Counted from the first letter of the stretch, positions 48,403-58,034 are shown. The stretch is 64,000 nucleotides of DNA from Arthrobacter sp. MYb229 (GCF_002975405.1 NZ_PCPS01000001.1:682001-746000), one strand, 5' to 3'. Program-made: numbers and translations. The notes: generated by a model from the letters alone, not told the origin.

Positions 48403-49680
48403 ATGACGAAAAATACTCAACCGCGCAATCCGCTGTTGCACCAACCAAAATCCGTGTGGGCCATCGCCTTCGCCTGCATGGTCTCGTTCATGGGAATCGG
48501 GCTGGTCGATCCGATCCTTCCGGCGATCAGCCGAGACCTGGACGCCACGGCCTCGCAAACCATGCTGCTGTTCACCAGCTACCTGTTCATCACCGGGTTG
48601 GCGATGTTCTTCACCAGCTGGGTCTCCACGCTGATCGGCGTGAAGCAGACCCTGCTCGGCGGACTGGTGCTGATCGTGCTCTTCGCCGCGCTGGCCGGGG
48701 CCAGCGGCTCGATCAACCAGATCCTCGCCTACCGCGCCGGCTGGGGACTGGGCAATGCGCTATTCATCTCCACGGCCCTGGCCGCCATCGTCGGCGCCGC
48801 CAGCGGTGGCAGCCGGCAGGCGATCGTGCTTTACGAGGCGGCGCTGGGCGTGGGCATGGCGGTGGGGCCGCTGCTGGGCGGGGTGCTCGGCAGCCTGTCC
48901 TGGCGCGGACCGTTCTTCGGCACCGCCACGCTGATGGCGATCGGACTCATCGCGATCCTCGCATTCCTCAGCTTGCCGGACAAGCCCGCGGGCCAGCTGA
49001 AGATCTCCCCATGGGCAAGCTTTGCGGCCCTGCGGAATCCCGCCCTGCGCACCATGGCGCTCACCGCGGTGCTGTACAACTTCGGGTTCTTCGTGCTGCT
49101 GGCCTATTCGCCCTACCCGCTGGAGGCCGCCGCCAAGACGCAGGGAATCGAATTTGGCGCCGCGGAACTTGGTTGGGTGTTCTTCGGCTGGGGACTGTTG
49201 CTGGCGATCACCTCGGTGCTCGTCGCCCCGTTGCTGACCCGGCGTTTCGGCCTGCGCCCCATCATGTTTGCCGCGCTGAGCCTGCTGGGACTGCTGCTCG
49301 CCTCGATGGCGGTGTTGCACACGCAGCTGAGCGCGCTCATCGCGCTGATCGTCGTCGCCGGCCTGGTGTTGGGCATCCTCAACACCGCGCTGACGGAGGC
49401 GGTGATGGAAGCCACCGAGCTGCCGCGCAACGTGGCAAGCTCCACCTACTCGGGAGTGCGTTTCCTGGGAGGAGCGATCGCCCCTGCGGTGGCCGGGCCG
49501 ATCGCCGCGGCCATGGGGGCCGGCGCGCCCTACTGGTTCGGCGCCGCCGCCGTGTTCGCCTCGATCCTGGTGCTGGGACTGCTCGGTGGGCATCTGTCCC
49601 ACCTCGGTGCCGGGGCGCACACGGGGCCCGAGGAAATAGCCGCCGCCGATACGGTGGCTCCCACCGGTTCGACCCGCTAG
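48403..49680 (+). CDS. MFS transporter, probable drug exporter
   Basis: A 425-residue protein with about twelve hydrophobic segments and the major facilitator layout: FACMVSFMGIGLVDPILPAIS at helix 1 (DHA-like), GWGLGNALFISTALAAIVG, and AALGVGMAVGPLLGGVLG (motif C of 12-helix antiporters). These features suggest a drug/proton antiporter. The MarR gene upstream supports toxin-induced expression. Substrate unknown. A weak AGAAG is the only ribosome-binding site. Confidence 0.88.
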   Translation: MTKNTQPRNPLLHQPKSVWAIAFACMVSFMGIGLVDPILPAISRDLDATASQTMLLFTSYLFITGLAMFFTSWVSTLIGVKQTLLGGLVLIVLFAALAGASGSINQILAYRAGWGLGNALFISTALAAIVGAASGGSRQAIVLYEAALGVGMAVGPLLGGVLGSLSWRGPFFGTATLMAIGLIAILAFLSLPDKPAGQLKISPWASFAALRNPALRTMALTAVLYNFGFFVLLAYSPYPLEAAAKTQGIEFGAAELGWVFFGWGLLLAITSVLVAPLLTRRFGLRPIMFAALSLLGLLLASMAVLHTQLSALIALIVVAGLVLGILNTALTEAVMEATELPRNVASSTYSGVRFLGGAIAPAVAGPIAAAMGAGAPYWFGAAAVFASILVLGLLGGHLSHLGAGAHTGPEEIAAADTVAPTGSTR

Positions 49681-49697
49681 CCGGGCTTAAAACGATG

Positions 49698-49737
49698 CTG
49701 GGGCCTGACTTACCACTTAAGGTAACTCAGGCCCCAG
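49698..49737. terminator. Bidirectional terminator between convergent genes
   Basis: CTGGGGCCTGA / TCAGGCCCCAG (11 bp), then a C-C mismatch and TTACC / GGTAA, loop ACTTAA. It lies between the exporter and the convergent unknown gene. Confidence 0.8.
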
Positions 49738-49754
49738 CCGTGTTTAGCTGATAC

Positions 49755-50426
49755 TTAGTTCGTCGGAGTGAGGATGATGCGCAGTGGCGCGAGCAGCGCC
49801 TCTTCCTCGGCCGGCAGCCCGAAGGTCTCCGCCAACATCACGATGAATGCTCCGCCCATGGTGGGGTGCAGCATGTGGTGGTTGGTGTAGATCAACGGGA
49901 TTTCATCTTCGTCCTCTTCGGGGTCCACTTCGTAGGCCTCGGTATCGATGGGACGTGCCAGAACCAAATGGTCGCCGTTCTCAACGAACAGCAGCTCGTA
50001 GCGGTAGCCATCCTCGTAGAGCAGCACACTGTTCGGCTTGTCCGAGGGGCCGAAGTACTCGGGGTGCTCGGCCACGAAAGGCAGTTCGGAAACTTCCTGC
50101 CAATTCTGCGCCAGGTTCACGAAGTCGGTGAGCCGTTCGGCGAAGTCCTCGGCGGTGAGCGGGAACTCCGGGTCGAAGGTATAAACCGGCTCGAAATCAG
50201 CGTCCGAATCATCCAGTGCGGAGGTCGTGGCGAAAATTGCTTCACCGTGGAGAACCAGGGCGAAGTCAATTTCGGACTCGACGAACTTGTAGACCAACGC
50301 GTCCTCTTCGGCGCGATCGATCGTCATGTTGTATGGCAGGTGTGCGGCTGCGATGATGCCGTCAAATTCTTCGACCTTCGAGACCAGATCGTCTGGAACA
50401 TCGACACCATTAGTATTGTTTCCCAT
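49755..50426 (-). CDS. Acidic protein of unknown function
   Basis: 223 residues, strongly acidic (for example EVDPEEDEDEIP and DDSDADFEP), with no signal peptide or membrane helix. I do not recognise the family. The pattern of short alternating hydrophobic strands (DGYRYELLFVENGDHLVLARP, FAEYNL-type segments) suggests an alpha/beta cytosolic domain. GAAAGGA lies 5 bases before the ATG. Base composition is normal for the region. Possibly a type III secretion chaperone-like or YbjN-like fold, but that is a guess. Confidence 0.7.
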   Translation of the reverse strand: MGNNTNGVDVPDDLVSKVEEFDGIIAAAHLPYNMTIDRAEEDALVYKFVESEIDFALVLHGEAIFATTSALDDSDADFEPVYTFDPEFPLTAEDFAERLTDFVNLAQNWQEVSELPFVAEHPEYFGPSDKPNSVLLYEDGYRYELLFVENGDHLVLARPIDTEAYEVDPEEDEDEIPLIYTNHHMLHPTMGGAFIVMLAETFGLPAEEEALLAPLRIILTPTN

Positions 50427-50534
50427 AGTGTTCCTTTCGACCTATATATCGGGCTAGCTGCCCTTGAGCGAAAACCTAGCACGCGCGGCGTGCGCGAACA
50501 GCATCCGCCACACCAGTTGCACCAAGGCCCGCCA

Positions 50535-50580
50535 AAGCGAAGGCGCCAAGCAACTTCGAGGTTGGTTGGCGCCTTTGCTT
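50535..50580 (-). terminator. Hairpin after the alpha/beta hydrolase gene
   Basis: 19-base arms AAGCGAAGGCGCCAAGCAA and TTGGTTGGCGCCTTTGCTT with two mismatches and an 8-base loop, about 40 bases beyond the minus-strand stop at 50621. No long U-run. Confidence 0.65.
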
Positions 50581-50620
50581 GTGTGCCAGTCTAGCCACCG
50601 CGGAGCACCGGCGATAGTGC

Positions 50621-51907
50621 TCAGTCGCCGGCCGCTGCGGCTTCCGGGTCTTCCCCGTTAGTCATCGCCAGCAGCCGGCGGAAGATGGCCGGACCGTCAT
50701 CGCCGATTCCGTCGTGGTGGAAATCCTCGGTGACCCAGGGTTGCAGGCCCTTGACTTGGGAAGCGGTGCGCAAGGACAGTTCGCGGTCGACATAGACGTC
50801 ATCGTGGTAGACGGCGGCCGCGACCGGGACGGTGTTGCGCGCGAGCACGTCGAGGTCGTAGAGCGGGCCGAAATGTTCGTGCTCGGCTAAAATCCGAGCC
50901 ACCTCTTCGAGCGGGCGCAGCGCGGGATCTTCGGTGAAATGCCAGCGGTAGACCATCTCACCGGTGAGCAGCGGGGTGTCCGCCTGCTCGGCGAAGCCCG
51001 GATACTCCTCCAGCACCTGTTCCGCGGCCCAATGGGTCGCCGAACCTTGGGCGTAGATGGTTTCGTGCATCAGCGCGTAGAGCGGATTGGTGGCGAAGGA
51101 GGCCTGGGCGTACAGGGCGGACAGGAAGGCATCCGAGAGCCGGGGTCCTCCCGGAGTCGGTGCGAAGGCCTCCTCGAAGACGTGGTGCAGCAGGTGTACG
51201 CGGGTGTTGCCGCCTAGGAACATGCCGAGCATCTGCACTAGCTGCACGGTGACCTTGCGCCCGTCGGGCAGCAGCTCGTCGTCATTGTGCCGCAGGTGCT
51301 CGTAGATCTTGTGCAGGGTCTCGAAGTCTTGCGGGTACCAGGAGAAGTATTCGCGGTTGCGTTCGGCCATGCGCTGGTAGGTGGCCCGGTACACGGTCTG
51401 CGCATCGGCATCCAGGGAGGCGAGCCCGCCGGTGACCAGGCTGCGTTCGAGGGATTCGGGGAACATCGACAGGTAGGTCAGCGTGCAGAACCCGCCGTAG
51501 CTCTGCCCGAAGGTGCTCCACTTCTCGATGCCCAGCTGCTCACGCAGCGCCTCGGCGTCGCGCACGATCGAGTCGGCGCGGAAGTGCGTGAGGTAGCGCG
51601 CTTGGGCGGCCGCGTCGCCCCGCAAACCCAGCGTCTGGTGGGTCGCCGGGGTGGACAGGCCGGTGCCGCGCTGATCGAGCAGCAGCACCCGGAAGTGCTT
51701 GGTCGCTTCGGCCAGCCAGCCGGACAGGGAGCCGGGGCGCGGGGCCTTCCCGCCCGGGCCGCCCTGCAGGAACAGCAACCATGGCTTGCCCGCATCGGTG
51801 CTGATTTCGCGGGCGAAGACGGTGATCTTCTCGCCGCCTGCGGTCCCATGCACCAGCGGGACTTCGACGCGGTGCTCGGTGACGTCCATGCCGCGGTAGT
51901 GAATCAT
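50621..51907 (-). CDS. Alpha/beta hydrolase, proline iminopeptidase-like (S33)
   Basis: A 428-residue cytosolic peptidase-type hydrolase. The oxyanion motif is LFLQGGPGGKAP, followed by LLLDQRGTGLS and the nucleophile Ser136 in FGQSYGGF, the prolyl iminopeptidase arrangement; YHDDVYVD near the C-terminus is a candidate region for the acid or base. It likely removes N-terminal proline or similar residues from peptides. The ATG at 51907 overlaps the upstream GNAT stop by 4 bases, which sets the start. Confidence 0.9.
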   Translation of the reverse strand: MIHYRGMDVTEHRVEVPLVHGTAGGEKITVFAREISTDAGKPWLLFLQGGPGGKAPRPGSLSGWLAEATKHFRVLLLDQRGTGLSTPATHQTLGLRGDAAAQARYLTHFRADSIVRDAEALREQLGIEKWSTFGQSYGGFCTLTYLSMFPESLERSLVTGGLASLDADAQTVYRATYQRMAERNREYFSWYPQDFETLHKIYEHLRHNDDELLPDGRKVTVQLVQMLGMFLGGNTRVHLLHHVFEEAFAPTPGGPRLSDAFLSALYAQASFATNPLYALMHETIYAQGSATHWAAEQVLEEYPGFAEQADTPLLTGEMVYRWHFTEDPALRPLEEVARILAEHEHFGPLYDLDVLARNTVPVAAAVYHDDVYVDRELSLRTASQVKGLQPWVTEDFHHDGIGDDGPAIFRRLLAMTNGEDPEAAAAGD

Positions 51908-52380
51908 CGGGCCAACTCCTCTAGTGCGGGGCCGTCCAGGCGGCGAGTGCTCCAACCGTCCATGGCGGAGGAATGAATCGAATCGTAGAAGGCGATCGCC
52001 GGGGCATTCCAGTCAAGGACCGCCCACTCCAACCGGCGGTAGCCGCGCGCCACGCAGATCTGCGCCAAGGTTCTGAGCAGCGCGGTGCCGGTGCCTTTGC
52101 CGCGCTCGCTTTCCTGCACGTACAGATCCTCCAGGTGGATGCCGTGGCGCCCTTCCCAGGTGGAGTAGGTCGGGAACCACATCGCGATTCCGACAAGCAG
52201 CCCGGACTCGTCCTCGGCGACGTGGGTGAAGACCTTCGGATCCTCGCCGAAGAGGTGTTCTTCCAAGTCCGCGACCGTGTTCTTCACGGCGTCTGGTTCT
52301 TTTTCATACACCGCCAGCTCGTGGATCAAGTCGAGGATTCGCGGGCAGTCCGCAAGGCGCGCTTCTCTGATTCGTGACAT
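51904..52380 (-). CDS. GNAT acetyltransferase, SSAT-like
   Basis: A 158-residue N-acetyltransferase. The order of motifs, IREARLADCPRILDLIHELA, LVGIAMWFPTYSTWEGR, IHLEDLYVQESERGKGTGTALL and LDWNAPAIAFYDS, resembles diamine/thialysine acetyltransferases (spermidine/spermine N1-acetyltransferase group). The QxxGxG-type acetyl-CoA loop is RGKGTG. Substrate unproven. Co-transcribed with the peptidase gene by a 4-base overlap. Confidence 0.85.
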   Translation of the reverse strand: MSRIREARLADCPRILDLIHELAVYEKEPDAVKNTVADLEEHLFGEDPKVFTHVAEDESGLLVGIAMWFPTYSTWEGRHGIHLEDLYVQESERGKGTGTALLRTLAQICVARGYRRLEWAVLDWNAPAIAFYDSIHSSAMDGWSTRRLDGPALEELAR

Positions 52381-52442
52381 GTGCTTAAGCTTACCGCCGT
52401 CGTGCGGCTATAACGTCGGTGACCAGTCCTAAGGTGGAATCC

Positions 52443-53195
52443 ATGATGGGTGGACACCACGCCATGAGCGGCGCAGCCGCATGGCTAGCAATAACAACTC
52501 CGGTGACCGTTGGATCCGTGAACCTGGGATTCGGCGCATTGCACATGGAGCGGTGGGAAACCCTCGCCGGGGCGATCGTCTGCGCCGGGGCGGCCCTGCT
52601 GCCCGACGCCGACCATCACAACGCCACGATCGCCCGTTCCCTGCCGCCGATTTCCAATATCCTCGCGCGGATCATCGGGAAGGTCGCCGGCGGCCACCGC
52701 AACGGGACGCACTCGATCCTGGGCATCTTGTTCTTCATTTTTGTGGCCTGGCTGGCCGACTCGTGGTCGATGGAAGTGTCCCAGCTCGGGGTGGTGTATC
52801 CCGGCGCAGCGCTCTTTGCGATCCTGCTGATTTCCTTCGCGGTGAAAAGCGTGAAATTCATGCCGCCCTTGCTGTGCTGGGTGATTGCCCTGGCCGCCGG
52901 GGCGTTTGTCGGCATGAACGCTCCGCTCGAACGGGCCTGGTTCCCGCTGGCGGTCACCGCCGGGGTGATCGTGCACATTCTGGGGGATATGCTCACCATC
53001 GGCGGGTGCAACTTGCTGTGGCCGATCAAGATCGGTGCCCCGCGGTGGTTCCGCAGAATACCGGTCATCGGGGACTGCTGGAAAGCTAACGGGCGGGTCG
53101 CCTTGCCGATCCTCGCCGAAACCGGTTCGAAGGCCGAATGGATCCTTGCCAGCCTGATGACATCCTATGTGGCCATAGCGATCATCTTGGCTTAG
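52443..53195 (+). CDS. YdjM-like membrane-bound metal-dependent hydrolase (DUF457)
   Basis: A 250-residue protein with about six hydrophobic segments. Conserved polar motifs of the YdjM/LexA-binding inner-membrane family are GGHHAMSGAAAW, LLPDADHHNATIAR and GGHRNGTHSILG, which supply His and Asp ligands for a metal; HILGDMLTIGG is a fourth. Substrate unknown. TAAGGT (52430-52435) ends seven bases before the ATG at 52443, so it may be leaderless, though AGGTGGA could also serve as ribosome-binding site. Its stop overlaps the convergent gene by 4 bases. Confidence 0.82.
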   Translation: MMGGHHAMSGAAAWLAITTPVTVGSVNLGFGALHMERWETLAGAIVCAGAALLPDADHHNATIARSLPPISNILARIIGKVAGGHRNGTHSILGILFFIFVAWLADSWSMEVSQLGVVYPGAALFAILLISFAVKSVKFMPPLLCWVIALAAGAFVGMNAPLERAWFPLAVTAGVIVHILGDMLTIGGCNLLWPIKIGAPRWFRRIPVIGDCWKANGRVALPILAETGSKAEWILASLMTSYVAIAIILA

Positions 53196-53764
53196 CGCGT
53201 GCGCTCGTACTCGATGATGCTCACTCCGGAATCAAAGGTCCGAGTGCGCACCGGGACAAAGGGCAACGCGGCGTAGCCGGCGGCACCGAACAACGCGATT
53301 CCCGAGCCGAAGACCAGCGGGTGGCGTTTGAGGATGAGCGTGTCGATTTCCTCGCTGAGCGCTCCGGCCAATTGCCCGCCGCCGCAAAGGTAGATATCTA
53401 GCCCGGCATCCTGTTTCAATTCGCGTACCTTGCCCACCGGGTCGCCGGTGAGTTCAATGTGCTCCGGGACCGTGCGCGCGGAACGCGAGACCACAATCTG
53501 CCGAAGATGGGTGTAGGGGCTGTCGAGGCCGCCGTAGATTTCGGGATTGTAGGTATTCCAGCCCATCAGCACGGTGTCGAATTTGGTACCCGGAGCGCTG
53601 GTTCCAAGGGCCTGGTGAATATGTGCGGGTACCGCGTCGGCGTATTCGCCAAGGATCGGTTGCATGTGGTCTCCCTCGGTGGGAAACGCCGCAAAACCGC
53701 CATCGGGCGCCGCGATATAACCATCCAGGCTCACCGCCACATAGTAAACAAGCTTTCGACCCAT
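53192..53764 (-). CDS. Dihydrofolate reductase-like (RibD C-terminal domain) protein
   Basis: A 190-residue reductase of the RibD_C superfamily. It shows VYYVAVSLDGYIAAPDGGF, TVLMGWNTYNPEIYGG, DIYLCGGGQLAGALSEEIDTL and HPLVFGSGIALF. The substrate is unknown; such genes are widespread as stand-alone reductases. GAAGGGTG precedes the ATG at 53764. It is related in fold but only distantly similar to the protein at 30562. Confidence 0.83.
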   Translation of the reverse strand: MGRKLVYYVAVSLDGYIAAPDGGFAAFPTEGDHMQPILGEYADAVPAHIHQALGTSAPGTKFDTVLMGWNTYNPEIYGGLDSPYTHLRQIVVSRSARTVPEHIELTGDPVGKVRELKQDAGLDIYLCGGGQLAGALSEEIDTLILKRHPLVFGSGIALFGAAGYAALPFVPVRTRTFDSGVSIIEYERTR

Positions 53765-53914
53765 CGCGCACACCCTTCTTCGAACCGGTTCTCGGCCCGG
53801 TAATTTTCACATGCTAACACGCACGGAATACGGCCGCTAGGGAACCGGGCCTGGGCGGTGTGCCCAGAGTGAAAGCCCTTTGTTGTGGCCTCTGCCACTG
53901 CTGTACTTGGGAGC

Positions 53915-54919
53915 ATGAAACTTCTTGTGCTTGGCGGAACGATGTTCCTATCGCAGTACGTTGCCCAATTCGCGTCGGATGCCGGGCACCGGGTCACTTG
54001 CGCGGCCCGCGGGGAAAGCGGGGTGGCTCCGCAGGGCTGCGAGTTCATTTATTGGGACCGGAACGAGCCGGCGCCAGTCGAACTCACCGCCGGGCAATTC
54101 GACGCGGTGATCGATGTCTCGCGAACCCCGGCGCACGTACGCCGGGCCACGCAAGAGCTCCGCGCCGATCATTGGGTCTTCGTGTCCACCATCTCCGTGT
54201 ATGCCGATCTGTCGCACCCCGGCGGAACACCAGCCGACACCAAACTATTCGAACCGCTGGAAAGCGACGGCGGGCGATCAACGGCCGAATCCTATGGGGC
54301 GATGAAGGTTGCCTGCGAGCAACTCATTGTTGAACTTCACGCGCCGGCCGCGATCATCCGGCCGGGACTGCTCATCGGGCCCAAAGATCCCACCGGCAGG
54401 TTCAGTTATTGGCCGGAGCATGCGGCGCGCAGCCTAGCGGACGGCTTGGAACTATTGGTGCCGCTTGCCGCCGAAGACCCGGTGCAGGTGCTGGACGCGC
54501 GCGATCTGGCAACCTGGCTCATCGAGCTCGCCGAGAATAAATCCACCGGAACCTTTGACGCGGTGGGCCCGGCAACTTCGCGCCGCGAATTCATCGCGCA
54601 GATCTTCGAGGCGCTGGAAGGCGAGCCAAGGGTGCACTGGGCCGATGCTGCGTCGCTGCACGAGCAGGGCGTGGTGCCATGGAGCGGGGAACGCTCGCTT
54701 CCGCTGTGGCTTCCGGATCCGGCGGTGGCCGGCATGCTTGATCGCGATCATCGTCCGGCTCGGCAAGCGGGGCTGCGCACCCGGTCCTTAGCGCGGACTA
54801 GTCTTGACACGCTTCAATGGCTCAACGGAACAGACCGCGCACGGACCGGTCTGAGCCGTGAAGAGGAGGTAGGCGTCCTGGAAAATTTGGCCGCCGCCGC
54901 GCGCGGAACCAGCCGCTAG
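53915..54919 (+). CDS. NAD-dependent epimerase/reductase (extended SDR)
   Basis: A 334-residue Rossmann protein. It begins MKLLVLGGTMFLSQYVAQF, the dinucleotide-binding loop, and has AVIDVSRTPAHVRRA, FVSTISVYAD, the active-site SYGAMK (YxxxK) and RPGLLIGPKDPTGRFSYW. It resembles bacterial isoflavone-reductase/UDP-sugar-epimerase-like proteins; substrate unknown. The ATG at 53915 gives the natural start, with GGGAG close upstream. It stands alone between convergent and divergent neighbours. Confidence 0.85.
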   Translation: MKLLVLGGTMFLSQYVAQFASDAGHRVTCAARGESGVAPQGCEFIYWDRNEPAPVELTAGQFDAVIDVSRTPAHVRRATQELRADHWVFVSTISVYADLSHPGGTPADTKLFEPLESDGGRSTAESYGAMKVACEQLIVELHAPAAIIRPGLLIGPKDPTGRFSYWPEHAARSLADGLELLVPLAAEDPVQVLDARDLATWLIELAENKSTGTFDAVGPATSRREFIAQIFEALEGEPRVHWADAASLHEQGVVPWSGERSLPLWLPDPAVAGMLDRDHRPARQAGLRTRSLARTSLDTLQWLNGTDRARTGLSREEEVGVLENLAAAARGTSR

Positions 54920-54932
54920 GCCACGCGCCGTA

Positions 54933-54975
54933 GCGAACCGCGTATTTTAATTATTCCCCGGACGGGGCGGTTCGC
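54933..54975. terminator. Bidirectional terminator-like repeat
   Basis: Outer arms GCGAACCGC and GCGGTTCGC enclose an AT-rich stretch and an inner CCCCG/CGGGG pair, between convergent genes. Confidence 0.5.
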
Positions 54976-54979
54976 CGGT

Positions 54980-55183
54980 TTAGGGCTGAGGCAACCCTTG
55001 CGCCTGGGACCGTGGTTTCCAGCTCTGGTACAGCAACCACGTACCCGCAACGGTCAATGCCACCTGCAGCAGCGTGGCCAGCAGATCTTCGGCGGTGAAC
55101 AGCACCGCGTGATTGCTAATGAGACTCAGCCATGCGAGGAACATGACGAAACTGCCGATCTTGCGCAGCCTGATTGGATTCAT
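54980..55183 (-). CDS. Small two-helix membrane protein
   Basis: 67 residues: a basic start (MNPIRLRKIG), hydrophobic helix about 10-27, a polar loop with FTAEDLL, a second helix about 36-55, and a basic tail. It may belong to the SCO4848-type small membrane proteins, but the match is weak and from memory. No clear ribosome-binding site stands before the ATG at 55183. Gene reality is supported by the two well-formed helices and by the terminator-like repeat at its end. Confidence 0.55.
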   Translation of the reverse strand: MNPIRLRKIGSFVMFLAWLSLISNHAVLFTAEDLLATLLQVALTVAGTWLLYQSWKPRSQAQGLPQP

Positions 55184-55338
55184 GGGACAAACAATACCGT
55201 CGAATCCACGCAAAAGGTTAGCCGTGACAGGTTAATTTCCGCCGAATTTTTTTCGGCTGCGTTTGACCGTGGGCAAGTACCCGCTAGAGCTATCTGATAG
55301 CCGGCCGGACTAGGAGATATGGAAAAACCTTGCTGCTA

Positions 55339-55389
55339 TAAAAGTGGCGGTTCTCATGCACCTGCATCAGGTACATGACAACCGCCACT
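55339..55389 (-). terminator. Terminator of the helicase gene
   Basis: Stem of AGTGGCGGTT/AACCGCCACT, then TCATG/CATGA and CCTG/CAGG, interrupted by small internal loops; on the minus strand it ends in TTTT. It lies 40 bases after the helicase stop. Confidence 0.85.
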
Positions 55390-55428
55390 AGGTGAGCGAA
55401 AGGCAAGGCAATCGACTGCCGCGAAGAA

Positions 55429-57957
55429 CTAGTCCATCCGACCGACCGCGGTGACCGTGACTACCGGGGCGCCGAGTTCATCGGAGTCGTCCAAGGAGAT
55501 GGTGGCGTTGATTCCCCAGTCATGGTGCTCTTCCGGATCGGCGAAGATCTGGCGGACCTCCCAGATCCGGTTCGGCTTCTCGGTGACCACAAATAGGTTC
55601 GAGCCGCGGCCGTTCGGGCCGTCATCGATGTCCTCGTGTTCCTCGAAGTAGTCATCCATGGCCTCGGCCCATGCATCGGCAGCAAAACCGCTATGCCCAT
55701 CGAGTTCGCCCAAGGCCTGATCTTGTTCATCGGCGAAGAGCTTGACCCGGCGGAACATCTCGTTGCGAACCATCACGCGGAAGGCACGCATATTCGTGGT
55801 GAGCCTCTCCGGGGCGGGGGGAGTGATCTCGGTTTCTTCGTGCAGCTCGCCGCGCGAGAGCTCCTCCCATTCGTCGAGCAGCGAAGAGTCAATCTGGCGG
55901 ATCAATTCGCCCAGCCATTCGATGAGGTCTTCGAGGTCTTCGCGCAGCGAATCCTGCGGGACGGTCTGGCGCAGGGCCTTGTACGCGTCGGTGAGGTAGC
56001 GCAGCAGCACACCTTCGGAGCGAGCCAGCTGGTAGTACTGGACGAAGTCCGAGAAGCCCATGGCGCGTTCGTACATGTCGCGCACGACGGACTTGGGCTG
56101 AAGCTCGAAGTCCGCCAACCAGGGGGCACCGGAACGGTACTGCTCGAAGGCCGCCTCGAGCTTCTCCGCCAGCGGCTGCGGGTAGGTGACCTCATCCAGG
56201 GCCGCCATGCGCGCGTCGTAGTCCAGGCCTTCGGCCTTCATCGCGGCAATTGCCTCGCCGCGGGCCTTCTTCTCCTGGCCCGAAAGCACCTGGCGCGGCT
56301 TCTCCAAGGTCGCCTCGATCACCGAGACGACATCCAACGCGTAGCTGGGGGATTCTGGTTCGAAGAGTTCCAGGGCCGCCAGGGCAAATGGCGACAGCGG
56401 CTGGTTCAGCGCGAAGTTCTGCTGCAGGTGCACGGTCAGCTCGTAGTAGTTGCCGTATTCATCGGGTTCCGCGCGCCGCACCACCACGCCGGTGGCGATC
56501 AGCTCGCGCAGAATGCCCAGGGCGCGCAGCTTCAGCTTGCGCTGTGAGGCGGGGGTCTCATGGTTCTCGGTGAGCAGGCGCATGGCCGCCTCGAAGGCAT
56601 TGTCCTCGCGTTCGAGCAGGTTCAGCAGCATCGAGTGGGAGACCTGGAAGGAGGACTTCAGCGTCTCCGGATCGGCATGCACGATCTTGTCGTAGGTCTT
56701 CTCGCCCCAGGTGACGAAGTTCTGCGGCGGCTTCTTCTTCGGGATCTGCTTGAGCTTTGAGGAGCCCTCACCGTGCTTCTTCAGGGCCTTTTCCATGGCC
56801 TTGTGGTTCTCGATCGCATGCTCGGGAGCCTGGACCAGCACGGTGCCGGCGGTGTCGAAGCCGGCGCGCCCGGCGCGGCCGGCAATCTGATGGAACTCGC
56901 GGGCGTTGAGGGTGCGGGTACGGGTGCCGTCGAACTTGGACAGCGCGGTGATCAGCACCGTGCGGATGGGCACGTTGATGCCCACGCCCAGGGTGTCGGT
57001 ACCGCAGATGACCTTCAGCAGCCCGGCCTGGGCCAGCTGCTCGACCAGCCGGCGGTACTTGGGCAGCATGCCGGCGTGGTGCACGCCGATGCCGTGGCGC
57101 ACCAGCCGGTTCAGCGTCTTGCCGAACCCTGCCGCGAAGCGGAATCCGGCCACCAGCTCGGCGATGCGGTCCTTTTCCTCGCGGGTGCACACGTTGACGC
57201 TCATCAAGCCGGTGGCGCGATCGATCGCGTCCAGCTGGGAGAAGTGCACGATGTAGATCGGGACCTGCTGGGTTTTGATCAGTTCCTCGACGGCTTCCTG
57301 AACCGGTTCCATCGAGTAGTAGAAGTGCAGCGGGATGGGACGCTCGGAGTGCGCCACCGTCACGGTGGTTTTTCCGGTGCGGTCTTCAAGTTCCTTCTCG
57401 AAACGGCTCACGTCGCCCAGGGTGGCGCTCATCAGCAGGAACTGCGACTGCGGCAGCTCGATGAGCGGCAATTGCCAGGCCCAGCCGCGCTGTGGATCTG
57501 CATAGAAGTGGAACTCGTCCATGATGACCACCCCGGCATCCGCGCGCGAGCCTTCGCGCAGGGCGATGTTTGCCAATATCTCGGCGGTGCAGCAGATGAT
57601 CGGCGCGTCGGCATTCACCGAGGAGTCGCCGGTGACCATGCCGACGTTTTCGGCCCCGAAGATCTTGCACAGGTCGAAGAACTTCTCCGAGACCAGGGCC
57701 TTGATCGGGGCGGTATAGAAGCTGATCTGGTCGCGGGACATCGCGTAGAAGTGCGCGGCAATGGCGACCAGCGACTTGCCCGAGCCGGTGGGCGTCGCCA
57801 AAATGACGTTGCTTCCGGCGGCCAAGGCCATCGAAGCCTCGTCCTGGGCGGGGTATAGGTCGATGCCGCGGGTGGTTACCCAGCGGCCAAAGGACTCGTA
57901 AATCTCGTCGTCGGAAACGTTCTTCGCATCTGCAGGCAGGTAATCGGTGAGCAACAT
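55429..57957 (-). CDS. DEAD/DEAH-box RNA helicase with DUF3516 C-terminal domain
   Basis: An 842-residue superfamily 2 helicase. Motifs are Walker A ATPTGSGKS (54-62), Walker B DEFHFY, motif III LLMSATLG, the Ski2-like HHAGMLPKYR and motif VI QIAGRAGRAGF. The C-terminal third (about 430-842) matches the actinobacterial DUF3516 extension and ends with a short beta-rich piece. It probably unwinds structured RNA in decay or ribosome work; the partner is unknown. On the minus strand TAGGCT lies nine bases before the ATG. Confidence 0.9.
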   Translation of the reverse strand: MLLTDYLPADAKNVSDDEIYESFGRWVTTRGIDLYPAQDEASMALAAGSNVILATPTGSGKSLVAIAAHFYAMSRDQISFYTAPIKALVSEKFFDLCKIFGAENVGMVTGDSSVNADAPIICCTAEILANIALREGSRADAGVVIMDEFHFYADPQRGWAWQLPLIELPQSQFLLMSATLGDVSRFEKELEDRTGKTTVTVAHSERPIPLHFYYSMEPVQEAVEELIKTQQVPIYIVHFSQLDAIDRATGLMSVNVCTREEKDRIAELVAGFRFAAGFGKTLNRLVRHGIGVHHAGMLPKYRRLVEQLAQAGLLKVICGTDTLGVGINVPIRTVLITALSKFDGTRTRTLNAREFHQIAGRAGRAGFDTAGTVLVQAPEHAIENHKAMEKALKKHGEGSSKLKQIPKKKPPQNFVTWGEKTYDKIVHADPETLKSSFQVSHSMLLNLLEREDNAFEAAMRLLTENHETPASQRKLKLRALGILRELIATGVVVRRAEPDEYGNYYELTVHLQQNFALNQPLSPFALAALELFEPESPSYALDVVSVIEATLEKPRQVLSGQEKKARGEAIAAMKAEGLDYDARMAALDEVTYPQPLAEKLEAAFEQYRSGAPWLADFELQPKSVVRDMYERAMGFSDFVQYYQLARSEGVLLRYLTDAYKALRQTVPQDSLREDLEDLIEWLGELIRQIDSSLLDEWEELSRGELHEETEITPPAPERLTTNMRAFRVMVRNEMFRRVKLFADEQDQALGELDGHSGFAADAWAEAMDDYFEEHEDIDDGPNGRGSNLFVVTEKPNRIWEVRQIFADPEEHHDWGINATISLDDSDELGAPVVTVTAVGRMD

Positions 57958-58034
57958 GATGTTCTAAGCCTATCCGTTGAGAACTGTGACCGGAGGCTAG
58001 CTGAACGCTGAGCCGTGGTACTAGGCTCGGAAAT